Assembly: GCA_004028795.1 (NCBI GenBank)
Contig: SAIW01000006.1
Location: 549,541 to 613,540 of the forward strand
DNA from: Chitinophagaceae bacterium
GTDB taxonomy: Bacteria > Bacteroidota > Bacteroidia > Chitinophagales > Chitinophagaceae
Direction of reading: 5' to 3'
Length of the DNA: 64,000 bases
Shown here: positions 34,008 to 42,838 of the stretch, piece after piece
How the letters are laid out: each line of letters starts with the position of its first letter
Numbering within the stretch: position 1 is the stretch's first letter
Notes under the pieces: generated by a model
Database searches by the model: none
What the model was told of the DNA's origin: nothing
Seen by the model: the letters and a program-made list of their open reading frames with translations, nothing else
Program-made: the position numbers and the translations under genes

Positions 34008-35942
34008 ATGGAAATTTTACCGGGTAAGTTATTAGCATCAATAAATAATCCTGATGATTTAAAAAAAATCAACAGGGCAGAATTATATAAGGTCTGCGAT
34101 GAATTACGTCAGTATATTATTGATGTGGTAAGTGTACATGGCGGCCATTTTGCTGCAAGTCTTGGTGTGGTGGAATTAACAGTTGCTCTTCATTATATAT
34201 ACAACACTCCTTACGACCAATTGGTATGGGATGTAGGTCATCAGGCATACGGACATAAAATTCTTACCGGTCGCAGAGATAATTTTGTTACCAATAGAAA
34301 ATATAAAGGCATCAGCGGTTTTCCTAAACGCAGCGAAAGTGAATATGATACTTTTGGTGTAGGCCACTCTTCTACTTCTATTTCTGCTGCTTTGGGTATG
34401 GCTATGGCCGCTAAATACAAAGGTGAAAACAGAAAAAGTGTAGCCATTATTGGTGATGGAAGTATGACAGCAGGAATGGCTTTTGAAGCTATGAACCATG
34501 CAGGTGTTGCCGATAGTGATTTATTAGTTATTCTGAACGATAATGGTATTGGTATAGACCCTAATGTGGGTGCATTAAAAGAATATTTAACAGATATTAC
34601 CACCAGCCCTACTTATAATAAAGTAAGAGATGAGGTATGGAATTTATTAGGAAAATTACCTGCGGGGAAAAACTTCAGCAGAGATGTAGCCAGCAAGCTG
34701 GAAGCGGGTTTGAAGGGTATGGTTAGTAAAAGCAGTAATTTGTTTGAAGCATTAAAATTCAGATACTTCGGTCCTATTGACGGACATAATATTACCAAAT
34801 TGGTTGACACGTTACAGGACTTAAAAAATATTCCCGGCCCTAAATTATTGCACATTATTACAACAAAGGGAAAGGGCTATGCTTTGGCTGAAAAAGACCA
34901 GACCAAATGGCATGCACCCGGTTTATTTGATAAAGTAACAGGCGAAATTTTTAAGAAAACTCATACAGCTCCGCAGCCACCTAAGTATCAGGATGTTTTC
35001 GGCCATACTATTATTGAATTGGCTGAGCAAAATGAAAACATAATGGGTGTTACACCGGCTATGCCAAGCGGTTCCTCATTAAAATTTATGATGGAGAAAA
35101 TGCCACACCGTGCATTTGATGTTGGCATTTGTGAGCAACATGCAGTTACCTTAAGTGCAGGTTTAGCTACACAAGGCTTGAAAGTTTTCTGTAATATTTA
35201 TTCATCATTCATGCAAAGAGCATATGATCAGGTAGTACATGACGTAGCTATACAAAAGTTACCGGTTGTATTTTGTTTAGACCGTGCAGGTTTGGTGGGT
35301 GATGATGGCCCGACACATCACGGTTGCTACGATATTGCTTATTTCCGCTGCATTCCGAATATGATTATCGCTTCGCCGATGAATGAACAGGAACTAAGAA
35401 ACTTAATGTACACATCGCAATTAGATTCGGTTAAATATCCTTTTGTAATTCGTTATCCAAGAGGCGAGGGCGTTATGCCTGAATGGAAAACAGCATTTGA
35501 AGCCATTGAAATAGGTAAAGGAAGAAAGATAAAAGATGGTGAAGAAGTAGCGATACTTTCTTTAGGCCATCCGGGCAATTTTGTACAGACTACCATTCGT
35601 GAATTAAGAACAGAAGGTATTAACCCAGCTCATTATGATATTCGTTTCGTAAAACCGATTGATGAAGATTTATTACATGAAGTATTCAATAAATACGATA
35701 AAGTAATTACCGTTGAAGACGGAACCATTGTTGGCGGTTTTGGCAGTGCTGTTTTAGAATTTATGGCTAAACATAATTACAAAGCCACCGTAAAAATGTT
35801 AGGTATTCCTGATAGAATTGTTGAACACGGCACACCAAAAGAATTACATGCAGAATGTGGTTATGATGCACCAGCCATTGCAGCAGCAGTAAGGGTTTTA
35901 GTAGATGATAAAGTAAAAATAACTACTTCAATTGCCGGTTAA
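34008..35942 (+). CDS. dxs: 1-deoxy-D-xylulose-5-phosphate synthase
   Basis: Dxs makes DXP from pyruvate and glyceraldehyde 3-phosphate, the first step of the MEP isoprenoid pathway. The start at 34008 gives 644 residues beginning MEILPGKLLASIN, like the family; the frame is open to 33867 but this adds 47 residues without similarity. Motifs: GGHFAASLGVVELTVALH (about 44-61), thiamine-diphosphate site GDGSMTAGMAFEAMNH (about 148-163), DRAGLVGDDGPTHHG (about 423-437). TATTTTTG at 33980-33987 fits a -7 element inside the alternative leader, supporting the shorter form. Confidence 0.95.
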   Translation: MEILPGKLLASINNPDDLKKINRAELYKVCDELRQYIIDVVSVHGGHFAASLGVVELTVALHYIYNTPYDQLVWDVGHQAYGHKILTGRRDNFVTNRKYKGISGFPKRSESEYDTFGVGHSSTSISAALGMAMAAKYKGENRKSVAIIGDGSMTAGMAFEAMNHAGVADSDLLVILNDNGIGIDPNVGALKEYLTDITTSPTYNKVRDEVWNLLGKLPAGKNFSRDVASKLEAGLKGMVSKSSNLFEALKFRYFGPIDGHNITKLVDTLQDLKNIPGPKLLHIITTKGKGYALAEKDQTKWHAPGLFDKVTGEIFKKTHTAPQPPKYQDVFGHTIIELAEQNENIMGVTPAMPSGSSLKFMMEKMPHRAFDVGICEQHAVTLSAGLATQGLKVFCNIYSSFMQRAYDQVVHDVAIQKLPVVFCLDRAGLVGDDGPTHHGCYDIAYFRCIPNMIIASPMNEQELRNLMYTSQLDSVKYPFVIRYPRGEGVMPEWKTAFEAIEIGKGRKIKDGEEVAILSLGHPGNFVQTTIRELRTEGINPAHYDIRFVKPIDEDLLHEVFNKYDKVITVEDGTIVGGFGSAVLEFMAKHNYKATVKMLGIPDRIVEHGTPKELHAECGYDAPAIAAAVRVLVDDKVKITTSIAG

Positions 35943-35960
35943 TATACAAACTGATTTGTT

Positions 35961-35997
35961 AAAACCATTCATTTTAAAGTGAATGGTTTTTTTGTTT
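35961..35997 (+). terminator. Terminator after dxs
   Basis: AAAACCATTCA (35961-35971) pairs exactly with TGAATGGTTTT (35980-35990), followed by more T. The L,D-transpeptidase gene starts 41 bases after the hairpin. Confidence 0.85.
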
Positions 35998-36030
35998 TAT
36001 GGAAACAACTGTTGTTTGCATCAACAAAGC

Positions 36031-36648
36031 ATGAGCAAACTATTATCAATTCTGCTTTGTATCTTCTGTTTAAGCTTTACGCTTATTTCATCTCATAAAA
36101 AAACATTTACAGAAAAAGAAATTAATAATAATTCCACATTGGTTACCCTTAAAAATCACGCAATAACTTTAAAACAATTTTGTAAAAGCAGCCACTTTGA
36201 TACTTCTGTGTGCTTTTTAATAGATATGAATATTCCCAATGGCAAAAACAGATTTTTTGTTTACAGTTTTAAAAAGGATTCTGTGTTATTATCAGGTTTA
36301 GTTGCACATGGCAATTCTTCATCTCTATTCTATCAGAAAGAAGTAAAGTTTTCTAATCAGCTTAACTCTTATTGCAGTTCGCAGGGCAGGTATAAAATTG
36401 GTGAATCTTATTACGGCAGATTTGGCTTGGCTTATAAATTGTATGGCTTAGATACAAGCAACAGCAATGCTTATAACCGTTTTGTTGTGCTACATGCTCA
36501 TAGTTGTGTTCCTGATAAGGAAGTGTATCCTGATTTTATTTGTAACAGTTTAGGTTGCCCAACAGTATCTCCAAATTTTTTAAAAACGTTACAGGAGCAA
36601 TATTTACTAAAAACAAAACAACCTGTTTGTATGTGGATTTATAAGTAA
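36031..36648 (+). CDS. Murein L,D-transpeptidase catalytic domain protein (YkuD_2 type)
   Basis: The 205-residue protein has a signal peptide (about 1-20, MSKLLSILLCIFCLSFTLIS) and the YkuD_2-type catalytic region: VVLHAHSCVPDKEVYP (about 152-167) with conserved histidine and NSLGCPTVSPNF (about 172-183) with the active cysteine in S-L-G-C-P. These enzymes form or edit 3-3 cross-links or attach proteins in the wall. The ATG at 36031 is preferred over 35983 because it starts the signal peptide and lies beyond the dxs terminator. Confidence 0.85.
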   Translation: MSKLLSILLCIFCLSFTLISSHKKTFTEKEINNNSTLVTLKNHAITLKQFCKSSHFDTSVCFLIDMNIPNGKNRFFVYSFKKDSVLLSGLVAHGNSSSLFYQKEVKFSNQLNSYCSSQGRYKIGESYYGRFGLAYKLYGLDTSNSNAYNRFVVLHAHSCVPDKEVYPDFICNSLGCPTVSPNFLKTLQEQYLLKTKQPVCMWIYK

Positions 36649-36684
36649 CGAATCTGTGTTATCAGCGTTTTCTGTGAGAAATAA

Positions 36685-37545
36685 TTAATTCAACTGTGGG
36701 TTAAAATCATTGTTACTTTCACCGTCTTCAATTAGCGGTTGTGTATCTTCTTCCATTGCACGTTCAACTTCATTACCTGCAAACTGCAAATCTTCTTCTC
36801 TGTTATCATTCCATTCAATAATAAAATTATTCCTTCCTTCACCCACCAACAGTTTCATGTATTTCTGTTGCGTTAATTCTAACATAGATAAGAAAAGAAA
36901 CAAAGCATGAATACGGTTTTCACAAACTTCAAAAACTTTTTCGAACGAAACTGTTTTTTCCCGCTTCACAAATTCAGTCATATAATCCCTGCTGCCTTCC
37001 ATTGTGTAGTTGTAGCGAACAACAGTGTGTACGGGTTTATTCTGGCGGTCGTGTACACGCTGCATTACTTTTTCAAAAGCCTTCATTAATTTGAATAAAG
37101 TAATCGTTTGAATTTCTGTGCCTTCGCCGGCTTCTTCACCAATTGAGTTTAATTCTTTTTGCAGGTTACCACGTTTAACCATCAATAAACGTTCAGCTTC
37201 CATTTCAGCCATTTTAGCGGCTGCTTCTTTAAACTTCTTATATTCTAAAATTTTATCAACTAATTCCTGGCGTGGGTCTATTTCATTTCCTTGTGCATCT
37301 AATTCTTTGCGGGGTAATAACAATTTTGCTTTAATTCTCATTAAGGTTGATACAAACAAAATAAACTCACTGCTTAATTCAATATTCAGTTTTTCCTGTG
37401 TATGTATGTAATCTAAAAAGTCCTTGATTATTCTGGTAATAGGAATATTGTAAATATCCAATTCATCTCTTTCAATGAAGAATAACAATAAATCGAAAGG
37501 GCCTTCAAACTGCTCTAATTTAATTTGATACGTTGTTGTATTCAC
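36685..37545 (-). CDS. scpA: Segregation and condensation protein A
   Basis: ScpA is the kleisin that bridges SMC heads with ScpB. The 286-residue protein begins with the family block IKLEQFEGPFDLLLFFIERDELDIYNIPI (location 8-36), followed by FLDYIHTQEKLNIELSSEFILFVSTLMRIKAKLLLP, and ends with an acidic tail. The C-terminal winged helix region (about 210-250) has HALFLFLSMLELTQQKYMKL. The genes scpB and smc are not adjacent. It is alone, leftward. Confidence 0.93.
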   Translation of the reverse strand: MNTTTYQIKLEQFEGPFDLLLFFIERDELDIYNIPITRIIKDFLDYIHTQEKLNIELSSEFILFVSTLMRIKAKLLLPRKELDAQGNEIDPRQELVDKILEYKKFKEAAAKMAEMEAERLLMVKRGNLQKELNSIGEEAGEGTEIQTITLFKLMKAFEKVMQRVHDRQNKPVHTVVRYNYTMEGSRDYMTEFVKREKTVSFEKVFEVCENRIHALFLFLSMLELTQQKYMKLLVGEGRNNFIIEWNDNREEDLQFAGNEVERAMEEDTQPLIEDGESNNDFNPQLN

Positions 37546-37626
37546 ACAAAAAACTTTATCTGCAAATAAAGGTATTTAGGCAGGAATTATAAGTTAAACA
37601 GAAGTTTAGTTATCCACCAAAATAAA

Positions 37627-37714
37627 CATCCCGCCTGCATTTGGCGGGATGTGAAGAATACTTTTTTGACACCATATTCAGTACTTATAGCATCGCCTGT
37701 GAGACTGTAGTGAG
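37627..37714 (-). terminator. Hairpin terminator and repeat fragment downstream of mscL
   Basis: CATCCCGCC (37627-37635) faces GGCGGGATG (37643-37651). On the minus strand the hairpin is followed by TTTATTTT, so it would end transcripts coming from mscL about 110 bases upstream. Between them, at 37697-37714, is AGTGAGCGAAGCCGAATC, a copy related to the intergenic repeat at 7499 in the other orientation. The remaining part of the 217-base gap holds no gene. Confidence 0.6.
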
Positions 37715-37762
37715 CGAAGCCGAATCAACGCACAATTGTACCGGAATCTTTTATGGTAGTAC

Positions 37763-38149
37763 TTATTTTTTTAAAGCATCTCTTATTTCTATCAACAACT
37801 TATCTGTTAAAGAGGGTTCAGGCGGTGCAGCAGGTGCAGGAGCAGATTCTTCTTTTTTCTTCATTCTGTTTATACCTTTAATTAAAAGAAAAAGAATAAA
37901 AGCGACTATTACAAAATTGATAACGGCTGAAATAAACAAACCATATTTAACTGTACCGAAAACAGTTAGTTCATCAAGTTTAGTAAGGTTTGCAGCTTTT
38001 AATGCCGGTTTTAAAAGGAGTGGCGTAATTACATCGTCAATGAATGAACTTACTATTTTTCCGAAAGCAGCACCAATAACAACACCCACAGCCAAGTCTA
38101 CTACGTTGCCTTTCATAGCAAACTCTTTAAATTCTTTTATCATTCCCAT
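37763..38149 (-). CDS. mscL: Large-conductance mechanosensitive channel MscL
   Basis: MscL opens under membrane tension to release solutes after osmotic down-shock. The 128-residue protein has the usual length, with FAMKGNVVDLAVGVVIGAAFGKIVSS-type first helix (about 10-35), the DDVITPLL segment (about 38-45) and a second helix FISAVINFVIVAFILFLLIKG. A proline/alanine-rich linker (APAPAAPPEP, about 103-112) precedes the final cytoplasmic helix. Confidence 0.96.
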   Translation of the reverse strand: MGMIKEFKEFAMKGNVVDLAVGVVIGAAFGKIVSSFIDDVITPLLLKPALKAANLTKLDELTVFGTVKYGLFISAVINFVIVAFILFLLIKGINRMKKKEESAPAPAAPPEPSLTDKLLIEIRDALKK

Positions 38150-38251
38150 AAAATTATTTTTTTATTGAAGTTTGAAAATAAAAACTTTATTGAATAATCA
38201 AAAGCTTTCAGCGTAAAATAATTCATCTTTGTTTAAACGCTAAACCTGCAA

Positions 38252-39157
38252 ATGAAGTTTATTAACTGGATTTTATTTATTGCATTATCTGTAATATGGG
38301 GCAGTTCTTTTATTTTAATGAAGGAAGGTATGAAGGTACTTTCACCTTATCAGGTAGCTGCATTAAGAATTGCCAGTGCAGGTATTGTTTTACTTCCTTT
38401 TATTATTAAAGCATGGAAACAAATACCGCGTAATAAAGTTGTTGCTGTTATTCTTTCCGGTTTAATCGGTAATTTTATTCCGGCATTTTTGTTTTGCGTT
38501 GCCGAAATAAAAGTAGATAGTTCTATTGCAGGCATATTAAATGCACTCACCCCTTTGTTTACTATTATTGTTGGGTTTATGTTTTTTAATATGCAATCAA
38601 GCCCGCGAAAAATTATAGGTGTTATTATCGGCTTTATTGGCTTGATATTATTATTTACAGGCGGGGGAAAAATTGATTTTAAAAATATTTCTTACTCCCT
38701 GCTGATTTTAGTTGCAACAGTTTTATATGGTATCAATATCAATTTTGTTGGAAAACATTTAAAAGAAATCGGCTCATTAAATATTGTTTCTGTTGCATTA
38801 GGTATATTAATTATTCCTTGCTTACTGATTCTCTTTTTTACAGGTTATTTTAAGTTTCAATTTACTCAAACAGCATTTTTGTTAAGTACATCTGCCGGTT
38901 GTTTATTGGGTATAATGGGTACCGCTGTAGCAACTATTTTGTATTACAGATTATTAAAAACAGCAGGAGCATTATTTGCCACAATGGTTACTTATGCTAT
39001 TCCGGTGGTAGCTGTATTGTTAGGTTTATTAATAAACGAAAAAATTACTGTACAAATAGTTGTTAGCTTATTAATAATAATATTAGGAGTTTATATTGTA
39101 AATACTACCGCCAATAAAAATCCCTTTTCATTAAAAAGGAAAAGGGATGTTGAATAA
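38252..39157 (+). CDS. DMT/EamA family transporter
   Basis: A 301-residue protein with ten predicted membrane helices in two EamA repeats. WGSSFILMKEGMKVLSPYQVAALR (location about 13-36) is the typical first-helix motif and a matching second repeat starts near residue 155. These are drug/metabolite exporters of broad kind; the substrate cannot be read from the sequence. It is a single gene between mscL (divergent) and frr (convergent). Confidence 0.9.
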   Translation: MKFINWILFIALSVIWGSSFILMKEGMKVLSPYQVAALRIASAGIVLLPFIIKAWKQIPRNKVVAVILSGLIGNFIPAFLFCVAEIKVDSSIAGILNALTPLFTIIVGFMFFNMQSSPRKIIGVIIGFIGLILLFTGGGKIDFKNISYSLLILVATVLYGININFVGKHLKEIGSLNIVSVALGILIIPCLLILFFTGYFKFQFTQTAFLLSTSAGCLLGIMGTAVATILYYRLLKTAGALFATMVTYAIPVVAVLLGLLINEKITVQIVVSLLIIILGVYIVNTTANKNPFSLKRKRDVE

Positions 39158-39176
39158 TTTAAAATAATGAGTGATA

Positions 39177-39740
39177 TTATACAGTCATCATTTCTTTTTC
39201 TTTAGCTGCTAAGTGTTTATCAACTAAAACAATATGTTTATCTGTTAGTTCCTGTACATTTTTTTCACCGTCTTTAGCTGCATCTTCACTTAAGCCATCT
39301 TTCTGCAGTTTTTTAATTTGCTCAATAGCATCTCTTCTGATGTTTCTTATAGCAACTTTAGAATTCTCTCCCTCTCCGCTTGCTTTCTTAAATAATTCTC
39401 TTCTTCTTTCTTCTGTTAACGGCGGAAGATATAACCGAATCTGTACACCATCATTTTGAGGGGTTACACCAATATTTGCCTGCATAATAGCTCTTTCAAT
39501 TGCTGCCAACATTGGTTTTTCCCAAGGTTGAATACTTATTGTTTTGGCATCTAATACATTTACATTAGCTACCTGATTAATGGGAGTAGGACTTCCATAA
39601 TAATCCACCGAAATACCATCCAACATTGTTGGGCTTGCTTTACCTGCTCTTATTTTAACTAATTCTGCCTCTAAATGTGCAATAGCTTTTTTCATGCTAT
39701 CGGCTGCGTCTTCAATAATTAAATCTACTTCTTCCTGCAT
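39177..39740 (-). CDS. frr: Ribosome recycling factor
   Basis: RRF splits the post-termination ribosome together with EF-G. The 187-residue product is of normal length, with MKKAIAHLEAELVKIRAGKASPTMLDGISVDYYGSPTPINQVA spanning about 16-58, the IRLYLPPLTEERRRELFKKA region (about 105-124) and the final DKHLAAKEKEMMTV. pyrH, often upstream in bacteria, is not here; the next gene upstream is the WecA-type transferase facing the same way. A consensus promoter directly precedes it. Confidence 0.97.
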   Translation of the reverse strand: MQEEVDLIIEDAADSMKKAIAHLEAELVKIRAGKASPTMLDGISVDYYGSPTPINQVANVNVLDAKTISIQPWEKPMLAAIERAIMQANIGVTPQNDGVQIRLYLPPLTEERRRELFKKASGEGENSKVAIRNIRRDAIEQIKKLQKDGLSEDAAKDGEKNVQELTDKHIVLVDKHLAAKEKEMMTV

Positions 39741-39759
39741 AATAAAATTTTACAGGCAG

Positions 39760-39789
39760 CAAATCTAATGCAGCTAATTAAATAAACAA
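39760..39789 (-). promoter_or_regulatory. frr promoter, exact Bacteroidota consensus
   Basis: On the minus strand the sequence is TTG (39787-39789), a 19-base spacer and TAGATTTG (39760-39767), an exact TTG-N19-TAnnTTTG promoter, 19 bases before the frr ATG. It makes frr independent of the upstream transferase gene. Confidence 0.72.
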
Positions 39790-39812
39790 TCTAAAAAAGT
39801 GTAAGGGAAATT

Positions 39813-40955
39813 TTAATTGTTTTCAGCTTTTCTTTCATTCTTTGCAAACCTTACCTGGCTGATTCTTTCAACAAATGTTGCATTTGTAATATCATCTTCA
39901 TCATTACCAACAACTCTTAAAACAGGTTTTGGTTTTGTTGCATGTAATGCATAAATACCGCCAAAAAAAAGAATAATCTGTAAAAGAATAACTTTAGTAG
40001 TCCCCAAAGGCAGAGCTACATAAGAAAGTAAAATAAATAAAACTGCAAAAGCACCAAGTGTAAGTGTAATGGCTTTGTGAGAGAAGCCTCTGTCTAACAA
40101 AATATGATGTAAATGATTTCTGTCAGGAGAAAACGGGCTTCTGCCATGTAATATTCTTATACCAAATACCCTTAAAGTATCTAACATAGGAATTAATAAA
40201 ATTCCAAATCCCATAGCAGGTGATGACAGATGCGGTATTAAATATGAGTTTTCGGCTGTTTCTATAAACCTGATAACCAGAATAGCATTTAATAACCCAC
40301 TTAGTGTTGAGCCGGTATCGCCCATAAATATCTTAGCAGGCTGAAAATTATAAATTAAAAATGCCAGTAAACTTGCTACAAAACAAAAAGACAGTACTGC
40401 ATAAAAAGTATCGTTATTCAAGCAAAAGAAAACGCCAAAGGCAGATAATGAAATGATACTAAGAATAGCTGCTAAACCATCAATACCGTCTATTAAATTA
40501 AAAGCATTGGTAATTACTGTTATTGTAAAAATTGTAAGAAAAAAACTGAACGTTGGGTCAATAATATTAAAGTTTAAGAAACCGTGCATGTTATTTATCA
40601 CAACCCCTGCTTTAAACATAAGCAGCAATGCAACTGCAATTTGACCTACAAATTTTTTAATGGGCGTTATCACTAAGATATCATCCTTTACTCCAAGAAA
40701 AAATATAATGATAAATGCAGCTATAAAGTATTGAAAATGCTGGCTTATTGATGAAATATCTGCAGCCAAAAGAATCCCCAAAACAAAGCCCCCGAAAATA
40801 CCAACAACGCCCAATGACGGAATAGGATTAACATGTACTTTTCTTTCATCAGGATAATCAAACAATTTTTTTATTCTGGAAATATTAATAATAGCCGGAA
40901 TAGAATAAAAGGTTAAAATAAAAGATAAAATTCCCCCGATAATAATAGACTCCAT
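39813..40955 (-). CDS. MraY/WecA-type undecaprenyl-phosphate sugar-1-phosphate transferase
   Basis: The 380-residue integral membrane enzyme has about 10-11 helices and the family motifs FLGVKDDILVITPIKKFVGQ (about 86-105), ITNAFNLIDGIDGLAA (about 148-163), FMGDTGST (about 210-217) and HGRSPFSPDRNHLHH (about 273-287). It attaches a sugar phosphate (usually GlcNAc-1-P) to undecaprenyl phosphate to begin an O-antigen, capsule or teichoic-like polymer. No glycosyltransferase genes are adjacent, so the polymer is not evident. Confidence 0.92.
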   Translation of the reverse strand: MESIIIGGILSFILTFYSIPAIINISRIKKLFDYPDERKVHVNPIPSLGVVGIFGGFVLGILLAADISSISQHFQYFIAAFIIIFFLGVKDDILVITPIKKFVGQIAVALLLMFKAGVVINNMHGFLNFNIIDPTFSFFLTIFTITVITNAFNLIDGIDGLAAILSIISLSAFGVFFCLNNDTFYAVLSFCFVASLLAFLIYNFQPAKIFMGDTGSTLSGLLNAILVIRFIETAENSYLIPHLSSPAMGFGILLIPMLDTLRVFGIRILHGRSPFSPDRNHLHHILLDRGFSHKAITLTLGAFAVLFILLSYVALPLGTTKVILLQIILFFGGIYALHATKPKPVLRVVGNDEDDITNATFVERISQVRFAKNERKAENN

Positions 40956-41150
40956 AGATAAAATTTTACAGTTTTACACGGATAGGATAATGCTTTTAAG
41001 TTTCTGAAGGGGTTATAAAGTTGCTGCAAAATAGCAATTATTTTCTACATCAATTACTTCAACTATAAAAAACGCTCGAATCTAACAATAACATAATAAA
41101 TATTATCGCAAGCAAAGGAGTTATCATTTCTTATAGAAGCAATTTGCACT

Positions 41151-41158
41151 TACATTTG
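41151..41158 (+). promoter_or_regulatory. Probable -7 element of the transketolase gene
   Basis: TACATTTG, an exact TAnnTTTG match, lies 20 bases before the ATG at 41179. A TTG at the -33 distance is missing. The rest of the 223-base gap upstream shows no gene. Confidence 0.45.
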
Positions 41159-41178
41159 CTGCTTCAAACGAAAAAAAT

Positions 41179-42024
41179 ATGCATACAGTTGCCGAATTAA
41201 AAGATATTGCAACTCAGGTAAGAAGAGATATAGTTAGAATGGTACATGCTGTACAAAGTGGTCACCCGGGTGGCTCTTTGGGCTGTACAGAATTTTTAAC
41301 TGCTTTATACTTTAATATTATGAAGCATAACAGCAGCAATTTTTCTATGGATGGCGTTGGAGAAGATGTATTTTTCTTATCAAACGGACACATATCTCCT
41401 GTATTTTATTCTGTTTTGGCAAGAGCGGGTTATTTTGATATAAAAGAATTGTCTACTTTCAGAAGAATAGATTCACGTTTACAAGGCCACCCAACAACGC
41501 ATGAACATTTACCGGGTGTAAGAGTTGCCAGCGGTTCATTAGGACAAGGAATGAGCGTTGCTATTGGTGCAGCTTTAAGCAAAAAACTAAATAAAGATGA
41601 CCGTTTTGTTTTTTCATTGCATGGCGATGGTGAATTAGATGAAGGTCAAAACTGGGAAGCGATAATGTTTGCTGCTCATCATAAGGTTGATAATTTAATT
41701 TCTACTATTGATTATAATGGTCAGCAGATTGATGGCCCGACCAATAAAATAATGGGCTTGGAAAGTTTGAAAGAAAAATTTCTCGCTTTTAACTGGGAAG
41801 TAATGGAAATGGATGGCAATGATATGCAAGCTGTGGTTGATGGTTTAAATAAAGCAAAAAGCTTAACAGGAAATGGAAAGCCAGTTTGTATTTTAATGAA
41901 AACCATAATGGGCAATGGCATTGATTTTATGATGGGAAACCACGAATGGCATGGTATTGCACCCAATAATGAACAATTGGCAAAAGCATTGGCTCAGTTG
42001 CCAGAAACAATTGGAGACTATTAA
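41179..42024 (+). CDS. Transketolase, N-terminal subunit
   Basis: The 281 residues make up only the thiamine-diphosphate binding half of transketolase: VQSGHPGGSLGCTEFLTALYF (around 22-42), RLQGHPTTHEHLPGVRVASGSLGQGMSVAIG (about 96-126) and GDGELDEGQNWEA (about 150-162), ending with GNHEWHGIAP. Split transketolases work as two proteins; the C-terminal (pyrimidine-binding) half normally follows, but here the gene ends at a strong terminator and the next gene is unrelated. The partner must be encoded elsewhere if the enzyme is active. Confidence 0.93.
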   Translation: MHTVAELKDIATQVRRDIVRMVHAVQSGHPGGSLGCTEFLTALYFNIMKHNSSNFSMDGVGEDVFFLSNGHISPVFYSVLARAGYFDIKELSTFRRIDSRLQGHPTTHEHLPGVRVASGSLGQGMSVAIGAALSKKLNKDDRFVFSLHGDGELDEGQNWEAIMFAAHHKVDNLISTIDYNGQQIDGPTNKIMGLESLKEKFLAFNWEVMEMDGNDMQAVVDGLNKAKSLTGNGKPVCILMKTIMGNGIDFMMGNHEWHGIAPNNEQLAKALAQLPETIGDY

Positions 42025-42048
42025 ATAATTACCGAAACAACTTTTAAG

Positions 42049-42075
42049 GCCATCACATTTTGTGATGGCTTTTTT
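42049..42075 (+). terminator. Terminator after the transketolase half gene
   Basis: GCCATCACA (42049-42057), a TTT loop and TGTGATGGC (42061-42069) followed by a T run form a textbook rho-independent terminator. It rules out simple cotranscription with the gene downstream. Confidence 0.9.
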
Positions 42076-42105
42076 ATTGCTGCACAATGAACAGCACGTA
42101 CAAGT

Positions 42106-42153
42106 GTCTGCCTGCCAGTAGGCAGGTGCGACGCTCCAAAGGAGTCCTTTGGA
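42106..42153. repeat. Composite palindromic repeats
   Basis: CCTGCC-AGTA-GGCAGG (42111-42126) lies within a 22-base unit (42106-42127) whose reverse complement matches 7544-7565 at 19 positions. Directly after it is the perfect palindrome TCCAAAGGA-G-TCCTTTGGA (42135-42153). The 259-base gap between the transketolase and YkuK-like genes otherwise holds no gene. Confidence 0.65.
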
Positions 42154-42283
42154 CAACTATTGCTTAATTGATAGTTAAAAGATGGTTCAATAAAAATTTA
42201 AACAACCTGGTTATTAACAGTGTTAATAATAAAGTAATACGTTGAATGCTGTTTACATTGTAACTTCAAAAAACCTTTATAAT

Positions 42284-42757
42284 ATGCGTTGGAGAAAATT
42301 TAACGGAGAACCCATTAACCTTCCCATTAAAGATGCAGTTGCAGAAGCTATTAAACGCGAAACGGAGAAAGGCATTAAATTAAAAGTTTGTATTGGCACT
42401 GACAGTCAGGTAAAAGGCGATGACACAGAGTTTGCAACTGTAATTGTTTTCTTACGTGAACACAATGGTGGCTTCATGTACATTCATAACGAGAAAACAA
42501 AAACCAAGTATCACATTAAAGAAAGAATGTTGGTTGAAGTAGCTAAAAGTATTGAAATTGCTTATGAGCTTTGCAACCTGTTTATTGAATTTGGTGTTGA
42601 TATGGAAGTACATGCCGATATTAATACCAACCCGCACTTTAAAAGTAATGATGCATTAAAAGAAGCCATGGGTTATATTTTGGGAATGGGCTTTGCCTTT
42701 AAAGCCAAACCTGAAGCTTTTGCAAGCAGTTGTTGTGCAGATAAAGTGGTAAACTGA
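42284..42757 (+). CDS. YkuK family RNase H-like protein
   Basis: The 157-residue protein fits the DUF458/YkuK group with a ribonuclease-H-like fold: KVCIGTDSQVKGDDTEFATVIVFL (location about 39-62) carries the first acidic residue in GTDSQ, and VDMEVHADINTNP (about 106-118) the second pair. Activity is not shown for the family. The ATG at 42284 (MRWRKFNGEPINLP) is preferred to the in-frame TTG at 42242, which adds 14 residues of no clear kind. Confidence 0.85.
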   Translation: MRWRKFNGEPINLPIKDAVAEAIKRETEKGIKLKVCIGTDSQVKGDDTEFATVIVFLREHNGGFMYIHNEKTKTKYHIKERMLVEVAKSIEIAYELCNLFIEFGVDMEVHADINTNPHFKSNDALKEAMGYILGMGFAFKAKPEAFASSCCADKVVN

Positions 42758-42838
42758 TTTTCTTTCTGTAAATAAGAAAGTATGAAGTAAATAGGTGGTA
42801 GTTTTTACTGCTTGTGAAATTGACTCCCTGATTTTATT

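Noticed and set aside
37641..38168. 175-residue open frame on the plus strand over mscL
   Set aside because: It is antisense to mscL, which is unmistakable, and the frame shows no family features.
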